Source: Dyella subtropica
GTDB lineage: Bacteria; Pseudomonadota; Gammaproteobacteria; Xanthomonadales; Rhodanobacteraceae
Direction: 5' to 3'
NCBI RefSeq assembly: GCF_026283965.1
Contig: NZ_JAPDPD010000016.1
Span: 1-64,000, forward strand
DNA: 64,000 nt
Position numbers and translations under genes: made by a program. Below are positions 36,297-44,973 of this stretch, in pieces. A model generated the notes under the pieces. That model worked only from the letters and a program-made list of their open reading frames with translations, made no database searches and was not told where the DNA came from. Within the stretch, counting starts at the first letter, position 1. Each line of letters begins with the position of its first letter.

Positions 36297-37772
36297 ATGC
36301 GCATATCCTTGCTGCTTGCTCTCATCCTGTTCTCCGGAACGACCATCGCGGCCGAGCCGTTCGACCGTGAGGCTTGGCAACAGGACTATGTCCAGCTCAA
36401 GGCGGAGCTGACTGATCGCTACTCCAATCTGGCATGGAAGGCATCCGGTGCTGGCGGGGTCGATCTTCCGGAGCTGGATCGGAAGACGACAACAGCACTC
36501 GCGTCCGCTAGCGACGATGCCGCGGCTGCCGACGCCATCCGCGCCTTCATAGCCGGTTTCCACGACGGGCATCTGTCGGAACTACCCCTTCTCGCCGCCG
36601 CATCGGCGCCGGCCATAGAGCCGGAGAAACCAACCCTCAGCCCTGACGCCCCTGCCGGAGGATGCGCGTCGCTCGGGTATGCGTCTACCGCGCCGGTTGC
36701 CTTCTCCCTTCCGCTCGAAGGACTCCCCAGTTTCCAGCTTGTGTCTGACGGCCTTGGCTCGACCTTCCGCACCGGCTTGGTGGTGCGCTCAGGCGTCAGG
36801 TTGGGCGTCATTCGCATTCAGGCGTTTCGAGCGAGGGCCTTTCCCGCTTCATGCCTACACGCATGGACAGACCTGCAGCAAGCGGGTAGGGCGATCACCC
36901 CCGAGACGATCAAGGAAGCGGCGCGAATGCGTTGGTTCCAGGACATGACCGCAGCTGTGAAAGAGCTGCGCCAGGCAGGTGCGACCGCCCTCGTCATCGA
37001 TATCGGCAACAACAGCGGCGGTGACGACAGCGGCGACTGGACCGCCCGCCTATTCACCGATCACGCGGTACGCTCCGCCCGACTCCTGATGGTAGATGCC
37101 CCGGTCGCGGCTGGTTATTTCGATAGTGAGGTTAGCGACATCGATGCCGCGCTCCCCTCCATAAGGCCGCCGGCCGCGAAGGCGGCATTGGCCGAGGCCC
37201 GATCTTTCTTCGTGGATCAGAAGAACAGCATCGGGCAGCATCGGTGCGACCTGTCGTGGTCATGGCGTGAGCGGCGACTATGGTCGCCCTTGAACTGCAA
37301 TCGGCTCCTCACCGCTGGCTATGCTGGCGGGTACAGCGCCGGTCTACAGAGAGGCGTTTACGGGAGCGACAAGACCGCCGGCACGCTCGCGTCGTCATCG
37401 ATCGTCGATGCCTACTACGGCACTTGGTCTGGCCCAACCTATGTCCTCGCTGATCGACGCTCCTACTCGTCGGCGGAGATGTTCGCTGCGGTGATGCAGG
37501 ACAACCACATCGCCAAGCTGGTCGGAGACCGGACAGGTGGTGACGGTTGCGGCTTCATGACCGATGGCGTGCCGATCGTCCTGCGTCATTCACGGCTGCG
37601 ATTCCGCGTGCCCAATTGCATGCGCCTCCGCGCTGACGGGTCCAACGAGGAAGCCGGTATCGCTCCCGACCTGCCGGTCCTGCCGACAGAGGGTGAGAGC
37701 GATCGTGCTCGTGGTGAGCGGGCATTGCGCCTGATAGCGGAGGATGTTTCCTCCAAGCCCATCCAGAAATAA
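36297..37772 (+). CDS. exported S41-family peptidase
   Basis: A 491-residue protein with a signal peptide (MRISLLLALILFSGTTIAAE). The C-terminal half is a tail-specific protease (S41) core: LVIDIGNNSGGDDSG (the oxyanion strand), SYSSAEMFAAVMQDN with the likely catalytic Ser, and VGDRTGGDGCGFMTDG. No PDZ domain is clear between. It would act in the periplasm. The start at 36297 marks the signal peptide; the longer frame starts inside the AraC gene. Second gene of the insert; likely under the AraC protein's control (inference). Confidence 0.85.
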   Translation: MRISLLLALILFSGTTIAAEPFDREAWQQDYVQLKAELTDRYSNLAWKASGAGGVDLPELDRKTTTALASASDDAAAADAIRAFIAGFHDGHLSELPLLAAASAPAIEPEKPTLSPDAPAGGCASLGYASTAPVAFSLPLEGLPSFQLVSDGLGSTFRTGLVVRSGVRLGVIRIQAFRARAFPASCLHAWTDLQQAGRAITPETIKEAARMRWFQDMTAAVKELRQAGATALVIDIGNNSGGDDSGDWTARLFTDHAVRSARLLMVDAPVAAGYFDSEVSDIDAALPSIRPPAAKAALAEARSFFVDQKNSIGQHRCDLSWSWRERRLWSPLNCNRLLTAGYAGGYSAGLQRGVYGSDKTAGTLASSSIVDAYYGTWSGPTYVLADRRSYSSAEMFAAVMQDNHIAKLVGDRTGGDGCGFMTDGVPIVLRHSRLRFRVPNCMRLRADGSNEEAGIAPDLPVLPTEGESDRARGERALRLIAEDVSSKPIQK

Positions 37773-38007
37773 ATTCCAGCGCGTGATCTCCAACATGGCG
37801 TTTCTCAACAGCCTGTCAGGGCATGATTTTCGCGATGGCGATGACAGTCCGTGTTGGGTTTCGAGTTCGAAGCGGCTTTCGACGGGCGGAGCCATCACGT
37901 TTTGCGAAACGCAGCCCGGGAAGGTATTGCTGGTCTGCTCTGCGTCTCGTTGAACACCTGATTGCGGCCGGCGAGAGAAAATTATTGAACATTATTATTC
38001 CGAGACA
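37773..38007. other. distal end of the comF insert, no gene
   Basis: Non-coding. It contains TTCTCAACAGCCTGTCAGG (37802-37820), matching 18 of 19 bases of 35416-35434 at the other end of the insert, and becomes AT-rich (TTATTGAACATTATTATTCC) just before the 39-bp repeat. Confidence 0.6.
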
Positions 38008-38046
38008 GGTCGACGTCTGGGCGCTGGCACGTGCGCCCGGACGCTA
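38008..38046 (+). repeat. 39-bp direct repeat, right copy (former comF end)
   Basis: An exact copy of 35148-35186. It includes the last comF codons, here continuing to a TAA stop, so this is likely the original comF 3' end displaced by the insertion. Confidence 0.95.
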
Positions 38047-38058
38047 ACGGGTGCGCTC

Positions 38059-39600
38059 CTACAGAGGGCTACGGGCGGGGTTCACATAGATCGGGTTGCC
38101 GATCAATAAAGGCTTGCCCGACGCATCGCGCACTTCGGCACGCAACCAATGCGCCTTGCCATCGCTGTTCCAGTCGAAATGGCGGCTCACATCGTCGCTG
38201 TCGACGTGTGCTTCGATGGCCGTCGAGAATGGTTGGCCGTCGAGCAGCACCACGAGGCTGGAGCCCGCGACATGCGCGGCATGCAGTTCGAAACTCACGG
38301 TTTCGCCGGTGCCGGCGCGCAATGCATCACCCATCATCACGCGCCGTGAACCAGCATGGGCGCTGAGCTCCAACAAACGGTCGCGACTGCCTTCCGTGTC
38401 GATGAACACATGCCCCGCACGGATGCCCTCGAGGATGGCCGGCATCGACAGCTCTTCCGCATGCACCACCGTCGTGGGCACGCCGGTGGGATTGGAGCCA
38501 ATGCGCGGCTCGTTCTGAAACGCTTCGTGGTTGTCGCTGCCGCCGATACCGGTGAGGTGGTAGCCCTTCGCCAGCTGCTGTTCCCAGAAGGACACGCCGG
38601 AGAACGGTGTGCCGGCATCGCTGCCGTTGACCACTTCAATAGCCTGCACCAGCGCCATGTCCGCAGGCGGTTGGGCCGCCCAGCCGCAACCCATGCAGGC
38701 TTCGCCACTGGGCCGGACGGCGTGGTTGATCGAGATCACGCCATGCAGGGGCGCGATGGCATGCAACAGGGCATTCCAGTCGGGTACGTCTTTGCTGCCC
38801 ACCCGAAAATCCACCGGCGCGGTGGTGCCGAACAGATTGGCATGTCCGCTGAAGGTGGTGACCTCGCGACCCGGAATCAGCAGCAGACGATCGAAGTAAG
38901 GTTGCAGTTCACGCATGGCATCGGCGTGCGATACCGTGTTGTGGTCGGTGATCGCGATGAAGTCGAGGCCCCGCTGCGCAGCACCCTGGACCGTGAAGAA
39001 CAAGGGGCAGGGCACGCGTTGGCCACTCTGGCTCTTGCAGCTGCCGTCGCTGTGCGCGGTATGCATGTGCAGATCGCCGCGATACCAGCCCGCTTCTCTG
39101 CGCAGCGGTGGATTCAGCACCGCAGGTTCCCAGGCCGGGTCGCCGGGATGACCGAACCAGATGTTCGCGGTGTAGCTGGCGTGGCTGTCCTTGCGGATGT
39201 TCGGAATGCCCAGCAGCAACTGCCAGCGCCCGGCACGAATGGGCCCTGGCAGATACGACGGCGTGGCATCGGTCGCGGCAATGGTGAACAGCTTCTTGCT
39301 GCCACCGCTCCAGCCGCGAAAACCATCCTGTCCACGGAAGCCATCGGGACCGAGCAGGCCCAGATCGATGGTGGTGTGTTCCTCACGGCCGCTGTAGTCG
39401 AACTGCACGGTGATGCGATTCACCCCGGCAGGCACGTCGAACGGCAGGCTGCGATAGGTCTGGTTGTCCTTGCCGCTCAGCTCGCCATGCAGGGTGAGGT
39501 CGGGCGATGTCTCCGCGGCGCGTGCGGAGGCAAGCGCACCCAGCAGCAGAACGAGTCCGGCGAGTGCGTTGATGATGTAGTGACGGAGTCGATGGTTCAT
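38059..39600 (-). CDS. CehA/McbA-family PHP metallophosphoesterase
   Basis: A 513-residue exported protein of the CehA/McbA family with a PHP metal-dependent hydrolase domain. The signal peptide is MNHRLRHYIINALAGLVLLL with cleavage after ARA. An N-terminal beta domain (to about 175) precedes the PHP core: YRGDLHMHTAHSDGS, FIAITDHNTVSHADAM, PGREVTTFSGHANLFG, INHAVRP and GGSDNHEAF supply the metal-binding His and Asp residues. Likely a periplasmic phosphoesterase. It overlaps the PI-PLC-like gene by four bases. The frame is open ten codons further upstream. Confidence 0.87.
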   Translation of the reverse strand: MNHRLRHYIINALAGLVLLLGALASARAAETSPDLTLHGELSGKDNQTYRSLPFDVPAGVNRITVQFDYSGREEHTTIDLGLLGPDGFRGQDGFRGWSGGSKKLFTIAATDATPSYLPGPIRAGRWQLLLGIPNIRKDSHASYTANIWFGHPGDPAWEPAVLNPPLRREAGWYRGDLHMHTAHSDGSCKSQSGQRVPCPLFFTVQGAAQRGLDFIAITDHNTVSHADAMRELQPYFDRLLLIPGREVTTFSGHANLFGTTAPVDFRVGSKDVPDWNALLHAIAPLHGVISINHAVRPSGEACMGCGWAAQPPADMALVQAIEVVNGSDAGTPFSGVSFWEQQLAKGYHLTGIGGSDNHEAFQNEPRIGSNPTGVPTTVVHAEELSMPAILEGIRAGHVFIDTEGSRDRLLELSAHAGSRRVMMGDALRAGTGETVSFELHAAHVAGSSLVVLLDGQPFSTAIEAHVDSDDVSRHFDWNSDGKAHWLRAEVRDASGKPLLIGNPIYVNPARSPL

Positions 39601-40763
39601 GGCGAGGTGAGGCGGTCGGCTCGGTGGCAATCAGGGGTGCGGAGTGGGTTGCAGCGTGCGGTTTCGCCTTGCGGCAGTCGTACGCGGTAATCGCCGAAGC
39701 GCGGGTCGGCTTGCAGGTAATCGGTGGACACGTACTGCGCCCCCGTGGCGAAGGCTGCTTCGCGGCGGTGCGTATCGTCGCGGCGGGCTTCGACCGTGTC
39801 GGCATCGGCGCGGGTGCGCACCAGAAAGCCGGCGGCTACGTCGCGGGCAATGCGCGGGCCCTCGGCAAGCGGATCGTTCAAGGTGAGGTAGGCCGCCGCC
39901 GGTGAGCGCTCGTCGATGTTGACGAACATCACCCTTCCCTCCAGCGAGCGCCGCTTGCCGCGATACGCAGCCACTTTGCGCGCATCCTCGTCCAACACGA
40001 AGAACAGCCTCCCGCGCGCCTCGCCGAGGGTCGGCCATTGGCCGGCCAGCACGGCATCGCGCAGGCTGGAGTACTGGCCCTGCACATCGTCAGGCGCAAT
40101 CAGCTCGTGTGGGTTGAAGACCGACCGCACTTCGGCATCCAGCGCATCGAAAGCGCGTTCGTCGAAACGCAACGGTGCGACGGCACCCGGGCCGCTGGCG
40201 CCATCCTTGGCATTGAGCAGCAGCATGATCGGCACATGCCGAGGATGCGCACGCGACCAGTCGCGGATCAGCGTAAGGCAGGCGACGAAGGTCTGGCAGC
40301 TGCTGCGGAAATCGATATCGGCCAGGTGCATCACCTTGAAGCCGGGCCGCTGCATCTGCGCCGCGGCTTCGGCCGGCCATGGCGGTGTTGCATAACCTTT
40401 GCGCAGCGCCCCCGGCGGATGCGCGTAGCGCCCGCCCTGCGGGTCGTAGTAGACGTCCAGCTCGATGGTGCGCGCGCCATGGTCGAGCTGTTCCGGAATC
40501 GGCCGATGCCCGTAGTCGATGCCATCGGCTCCCTGCGGATCGCGCGCATGGTGCGCGGCCCACTCGGCCGGCGGCATCGACTGCTTGTAGCTGTTATGCG
40601 TGCCAATGGCCTGGATATCGTTCAATCGCAACTGGCGGTCGAACACCGCTGGATCGCAGCCGGCGCTCGCCGTCTCCAGATCGCAGGCGACGGCGACGCG
40701 CATCCACGCGACCAGCGCCCAGACGAGGGCCAGTGTCAGCGTGCCTGTGGTGCTGTGCTTCAT
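39597..40763 (-). CDS. Ca2+-dependent phosphoinositide phospholipase C-like protein
   Basis: A 388-residue exported protein with a signal peptide (MKHSTTGTLTLALVWALVAW...AVA). The PI-PLC-like TIM barrel is marked by IQAIGTHNSYKQ with the first catalytic-type His, GARTIELDVYYD with the metal-binding acidic residues, and FKVMHLADIDF with the second His. RLFFVLDED and VMFVNIDE are further strands. It would cleave phosphodiesters of inositol or glycerophospho lipids in the periplasm. Between a TonB receptor and a PHP phosphoesterase, so probably part of phosphate scavenging. Confidence 0.85.
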   Translation of the reverse strand: MKHSTTGTLTLALVWALVAWMRVAVACDLETASAGCDPAVFDRQLRLNDIQAIGTHNSYKQSMPPAEWAAHHARDPQGADGIDYGHRPIPEQLDHGARTIELDVYYDPQGGRYAHPPGALRKGYATPPWPAEAAAQMQRPGFKVMHLADIDFRSSCQTFVACLTLIRDWSRAHPRHVPIMLLLNAKDGASGPGAVAPLRFDERAFDALDAEVRSVFNPHELIAPDDVQGQYSSLRDAVLAGQWPTLGEARGRLFFVLDEDARKVAAYRGKRRSLEGRVMFVNIDERSPAAAYLTLNDPLAEGPRIARDVAAGFLVRTRADADTVEARRDDTHRREAAFATGAQYVSTDYLQADPRFGDYRVRLPQGETARCNPLRTPDCHRADRLTSP

Positions 40764-40802
40764 CGCGTGGGAAAGGGTCGGGCAAGCACCCGGCCCTTCA
40801 GC

Positions 40803-43319
40803 TCAGAACCGATACATGATGGCTGCGCGGTAGGCGCGACCCAGGATCGGACGGGCGATAAAGGTATTGGCGCCCGCATCCGCGCTCTGCAGCTCGCCCG
40901 CGCGCGGATTGCCCTCGGTCAGTCCCAGCGAATTGGTGATGTTGTCGACGTAGAAATACAGCGAGCACATCGACGAGAGGTTGTAGCGCGCACTGGCGTT
41001 CCACACATCGTAGGCCGGCAGCCGCACCGTATTGGCATTGTCCACGTAACGCTGCCCTTCATGCTCGTAAGACACCTGCATGCGCAGCCTGCCGCCGAGC
41101 AGGTTCACGCCCGGCACCACGCGGTAGCTCTCCTTCGGCACGCGGATCAGCTGGTTGCCGTCGTAGTCGCGCACCACCGGGCTGTTGTTGACGTTGTCGG
41201 TGAAGCGCAGCCCCTTGTACTGCGGGTCCTGCCAAGTGGCGGTGACCTGCAGGTCGAACCAATCCACCGGGAACCAGGTGCCGTCCAGCTCCAGGCCCTT
41301 GGTCTTGGAGCTGGCATAGCCCTGCTGCACCGTGGTGATGTTGTTCAAGTTGAAGACGGTGTTGCTGTAGCCGACGTTGTCGTACTTGGTATAGAAGGCC
41401 GTCGCGTAGAGCTCCAGCCAGCGGTCGCTGTACTTGTAGCCGACCTCGCCCAGCTTCATGGTCTGGACGACCGGTTTGGCACCGGGATTGGTGATGTAGC
41501 TGCTCAGGTTGGGCAGGCGGAAGGTCGGCGTCCAGCGCGCGAACACGCCGGAGCGCGGAGAGAACTGCCAGTTGGCGCCCAGGGTCCAGCCCAGCTTGCT
41601 GAAGGTGTGGTCGTAGGGAACCAGCACGCCGCTGCCGGTAAGCACCTTCGAGGTGGCAAAGCTGCCCAGATTCACCGTCTGCGGATTTTCGCTGTTGCCG
41701 CGGGTGTTCACCTGCTCCCAGCGCGCGCCGCCGTCGATGCGCAGCTGGTCGGTGACCTGCCATTCGTCGGATAGGTAGAACGCGTTGGTCTTGGAAATGC
41801 CGCTGGAATGGGCCCACTCGTAGCCATACTGGTACACGCCGCGATCGGTCAGCGTGCTCACCGGTTGGCCGGCAGCGTTGAGCGCCACCAGGTCCAGCAG
41901 CCGGGCCTGATCCCGCGTGTCGAGCAAGACGGAGGAGGAGTAGCGGCTGAAGCCTTGGTCGAAGCGGGCGTAGTAATAGCCCAGGGTGACATCATGGGTC
42001 TGCCCACCTAATTCGAACTGACGCAGCAGGCGAGAGTCGCTGATCAGCTCCTTGACCGGCATGGTCACGCCGCGCAGGCCACCGACCACCACCAGGCCGT
42101 TGCCGTTCTGGTTGGCGTTGTCGAACACCTGGGCCGGGTTGTCCACATAGCGCAACTGCAAACCGGAAGCGCCGGCCGGCAGCTTGACCTGCGAAAACAG
42201 CTTCGCGGCGCTCATCAGCGAATTGGGGAACATGCCGTTGCGCTGCGTGCGCGTATCGTCGTAGCGCAGGGACTCGGCAAGCTTCCAGCCGTCGCCCAGG
42301 TCATAGTCGAACTTCAGCGTGATCTGGTCGCGCTTGACGTGGGTGCCCTGGCTATTGTCGAAATCGTACAGGCCGCCATTGGCCTGCTTCATCGAGGCAT
42401 GCTCGGTCTCGGGGCCGGCCAGGGTGCCGAAGTTGCCGTCGAAGCCTGGCACCGCCTTGATGTCGCCGCCTGGATAGGTGCGCATGGGAATACCCAGGTA
42501 CAGCGCCACCTTGTCGTCCATGTGCTTCACGTCGACGCTTACGTGGCCTCGCTCAAAGTCGCGCGCCAGGTTCACCCGGATCTGCCCGCCGTCATTGGCG
42601 TTGAAGCCCGGCGACCGGATGCCTGTGTCAATGCGATAAAAGCCGCCAACGCCCAGCTTCCAGCCGTCGCCCACCGGCGTGCCGTACCAGAAATCGCCGC
42701 GGGTCAGGCCGTAGTCGCCCACGGTGAACTTGGCGATGCCTTCGGCCGTATCGCCGACTTTGCGCGGAATGAAGTTGATCGCACCGGCCGGCGCGTTGGA
42801 ATAGAACACCGACGATGGGCCGCCGCGCACCACTTCGATGCGCTCGATCGTCTCGTCCAGGCGGAACGCCTGGTCGGCGTTGAGATAGCCCAGCGCCGGA
42901 TCGTGCTGCACCGGCACGCCATCTTCCAGCAAGGTGACCGAGCCGAAGCCGTCCACCGGAATGCCGCGCGCCCGGATATTGCCGCTGGCTTCGCCGCCCG
43001 ACGCTTCCACCCAGAAGCCCGGCACCGACTTCAGCGCCTCAGTCACCGAGGTCGGCGCCTGCATGCGCAGACGGTCTTCGTCGATGGTGGTGATCGAATA
43101 GCTGGTTTCGGCCTTGGTGCGCGTTTCCACGCCGGAGCGTGCGGTGACCACGATGCCGTCGAGATTCTTGGCCTTGTCGTTGGCTGGCTTGGCGTTGTCG
43201 CTGGTGGTGTCGCCGTTATGGGTGCTGCTGTCCTGCGCGAAAGCGGACGGCGCGAAGGCGGAAAGCAGGCCGCCCAACAGGGCCAGGCCGATGGCGTGGC
43301 TGATCGGTGAGGTACGCAA
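40803..43319 (-). CDS. TonB-dependent outer-membrane receptor 1
   Basis: An 838-residue TonB-dependent receptor. The signal peptide is RTSPISHAIGLALLGGLLSA, ending SAFAQ. The plug (IVVTARSGVETRTKAETSYS; SVPGFWVEASGGEASGNIRA; RIEVVRGGPSSVFYSNAPAG) precedes a 22-strand barrel ending AYRAAIMYRF with the expected terminal Phe. No ATG begins the signal peptide; the likely start is TTG at 43319, nine bases after GGAG, although the frame is open to 43454. With the PI-PLC and PHP genes downstream it forms an uptake-and-hydrolysis cluster, so the ligand may be a phospho-compound rather than a siderophore. Confidence 0.88.
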   Translation of the reverse strand: MRTSPISHAIGLALLGGLLSAFAPSAFAQDSSTHNGDTTSDNAKPANDKAKNLDGIVVTARSGVETRTKAETSYSITTIDEDRLRMQAPTSVTEALKSVPGFWVEASGGEASGNIRARGIPVDGFGSVTLLEDGVPVQHDPALGYLNADQAFRLDETIERIEVVRGGPSSVFYSNAPAGAINFIPRKVGDTAEGIAKFTVGDYGLTRGDFWYGTPVGDGWKLGVGGFYRIDTGIRSPGFNANDGGQIRVNLARDFERGHVSVDVKHMDDKVALYLGIPMRTYPGGDIKAVPGFDGNFGTLAGPETEHASMKQANGGLYDFDNSQGTHVKRDQITLKFDYDLGDGWKLAESLRYDDTRTQRNGMFPNSLMSAAKLFSQVKLPAGASGLQLRYVDNPAQVFDNANQNGNGLVVVGGLRGVTMPVKELISDSRLLRQFELGGQTHDVTLGYYYARFDQGFSRYSSSVLLDTRDQARLLDLVALNAAGQPVSTLTDRGVYQYGYEWAHSSGISKTNAFYLSDEWQVTDQLRIDGGARWEQVNTRGNSENPQTVNLGSFATSKVLTGSGVLVPYDHTFSKLGWTLGANWQFSPRSGVFARWTPTFRLPNLSSYITNPGAKPVVQTMKLGEVGYKYSDRWLELYATAFYTKYDNVGYSNTVFNLNNITTVQQGYASSKTKGLELDGTWFPVDWFDLQVTATWQDPQYKGLRFTDNVNNSPVVRDYDGNQLIRVPKESYRVVPGVNLLGGRLRMQVSYEHEGQRYVDNANTVRLPAYDVWNASARYNLSSMCSLYFYVDNITNSLGLTEGNPRAGELQSADAGANTFIARPILGRAYRAAIMYRF

Positions 43320-43475
43320 GGTGATGGCTCCGGGGAAGAGGGTGTGACGGAGCCATACGTGCGGTCGTAACAGAAACACAGCCGCCACCTCGCACCGTGA
43401 TTCCGGGGAATCGCGTGCAGGATGTCCGCGTAGAGGCTTTCCTGGCCCTGACACAGGCTCTGACCGAAGTAAGTT

Positions 43476-43493
43476 AAATCAGTGCTGTGACAG
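43476..43493 (-). promoter_or_regulatory. weak Pho-box-like sequence
   Basis: Read on the minus strand, CTGTCACAGCACTGATTT agrees with the Escherichia coli PHO box CTGTCATAAAACTGTCAT at 12 of 18 positions. It points towards the TonB receptor, about 155 bases upstream of its start. Weak alone; the cluster's likely role in phosphate scavenging is why I report it. Confidence 0.3.
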
Positions 43494-43547
43494 AGGAACG
43501 CCGTCGGTATGACGGCTTATCGACAAGATCGATTTAGACGTCCAAAA

Positions 43548-43565
43548 CTGTCATGAAAATGTTGC
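43548..43565 (+). promoter_or_regulatory. second Pho-box-like sequence
   Basis: CTGTCATGAAAATGTTGC agrees with the PHO box at 13 of 18 positions, including a full first repeat. It is oriented to the plus strand, away from the receptor gene, and no plus-strand gene follows. Chance match is possible. Confidence 0.3.
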
Positions 43566-43599
43566 GTAACGTAAGACAATCCCGGCGCGGTTCATGTCA

Positions 43600-43819
43600 G
43601 AACCTGTCCAAAATCTCTACGGAGGCATAGATGGAGCGGTGCTGAGGGATGAGTTCTGTGTTTGCGACAATCGATGGGTTATCGCGACCTGGTCGCTTAC
43701 GCAGCGGCCAGGTCGCGATAACCCAACATCATCAAAGTAGGAAACCGCGAACCAAAGGCTTACCTCCGCGCGCAGAGGGCGAGCCGTTCAATACAGAATC
43801 AGAGATTTTGAACAGGCTC
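43600..43819. mobile_element. 220-bp non-coding IS5-type element (MITE)
   Basis: Terminal inverted repeats of 19 bases, GAACCTGTCCAAAATCTCT on the left and the complement of GAGCCTGTTCAAAATCTCT on the right, differ at two positions. Both ends are flanked by TCA (43597-43599 and 43820-43822), a 3-base target duplication of the TNA type known for the IS427 group of the IS5 family. It contains a 17-bp perfect inverted repeat at 43676-43692 and 43708-43724 but no transposase. The right-hand TCA is the complement of the ubiA TGA stop codon. Confidence 0.78.
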
Positions 43820-44836
43820 TCAGCGCACCGCGAGCGCCAGCACGATGCCGATCCACACCGCCATGCCCAACCAGTTGTTGTTGCGGAACGCCGCCAGACA
43901 AGCATCACGCGCGCGATCGCGAATACGCCACATCTGCCACCCGAACAACCCGGCGGCGGCGGTCAGGCTCAACCAGTAAGGCCAGCCCAGCGCGGCGCGC
44001 TGGCCGACGAACAGCATCGCCAGCAGGAAGGTGGCGATCAGGATGCCCAGGATCGGGAGATCGGCATCGCCGAACAAAATCGCTGTGGACTTGGCGCCCG
44101 CCTCGATGTCGTCGTCGCGATCCACCATGGCGTACTGGGTGTCGTAAATCACCGACCACAGAATGTTGGCGATGAACAACAGCCAGCCCACTGGCGGCAC
44201 GGTGTTGAGCACCGCCGCGAACGCCATCGGAATCGACCAGCCGAATGCCGCGCCCAGCACCACCTGCGGCATGTACGTGTAGCGCTTGGTGAAGGGATAG
44301 ATCGCTGCCAGCGCGGCGCCCGCGAACGAAAGCTTGATGGTCAGCGCGTTGGTGAACAGCACCAGGATGAAGGCGAACGCGAGCAAGACCCCAAACACGA
44401 TCAGCGCTTCGCGTGGCGTCACGCGCCCGGCGGCGATCGGCCGGCCGGCGGTACGGGCCACCTGCGGATCGAGTTTGCGGTCAGCGAAATCGTTGATCGC
44501 GCAACCCGCCGCGCGCATGGCGAACACGCCTAGGGTAAAGATCACCAGCGGCTTCGCTGGCGGAAAATCGCTTGCCGCCAGCCATAGCGCCCACCAGGTC
44601 GGCCACAGCAACAGCAGCGCGCCGATGGGGCGATCCATGCGGGTCAGCACCAGATAGTCGCGCGCTTTCTCGCGGATGCTCGGCGGCAGCCTCTGCAGCA
44701 GGACATCCAGCACGCGCGTGGCGCGCGTGGAGCTGTCCTCTGGGCGAACCGGCGCCTTGGTCAGGGCCGGACGCGGCCGCGCCGTGGCGGGCGAGGGGGG
44801 GAGGCGCCGCTGGCGCTTGCGGGAGGGTGAGGCCAT
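43820..44836 (-). CDS. ubiA: 4-hydroxybenzoate octaprenyltransferase
   Basis: A 338-residue polytopic inner-membrane UbiA prenyltransferase, which attaches the isoprenoid tail in ubiquinone synthesis. The two aspartate-rich motifs are NDFADRKLD and YDTQYAMVDRDDD. About nine membrane helices follow a basic, disordered 45-residue N-terminal extension rich in Pro and Arg. An upstream ATG at 44866 is possible. The stop codon TGA lies in the target duplication of the adjoining MITE. Confidence 0.94.
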   Translation of the reverse strand: MASPSRKRQRRLPPSPATARPRPALTKAPVRPEDSSTRATRVLDVLLQRLPPSIREKARDYLVLTRMDRPIGALLLLWPTWWALWLAASDFPPAKPLVIFTLGVFAMRAAGCAINDFADRKLDPQVARTAGRPIAAGRVTPREALIVFGVLLAFAFILVLFTNALTIKLSFAGAALAAIYPFTKRYTYMPQVVLGAAFGWSIPMAFAAVLNTVPPVGWLLFIANILWSVIYDTQYAMVDRDDDIEAGAKSTAILFGDADLPILGILIATFLLAMLFVGQRAALGWPYWLSLTAAAGLFGWQMWRIRDRARDACLAAFRNNNWLGMAVWIGIVLALAVR

Positions 44837-44911
44837 ACGGCCAAGTTTAACGTGGGCCGACGTCACGGTTTGCGTGACGCAGCACTTGAATTAGCGCTGT
44901 CATCGTCGACC

Positions 44912-44943
44912 AGGGTGGGGCGAGCACCAGCTCACCCCACCCT
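44912..44943. repeat. REP-like hairpin A
   Basis: AGGGTGGGG and GAGC pair with GCTC and CCCCACCCT across one C-A mismatch and an ACCA loop. It lies just past the end of the TonB receptor 2 gene. A related hairpin is at 47717-47747. Confidence 0.6.
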
Positions 44944-44973
44944 ATGAGACCGGGGGCTTATGAGGGCTGGCGC

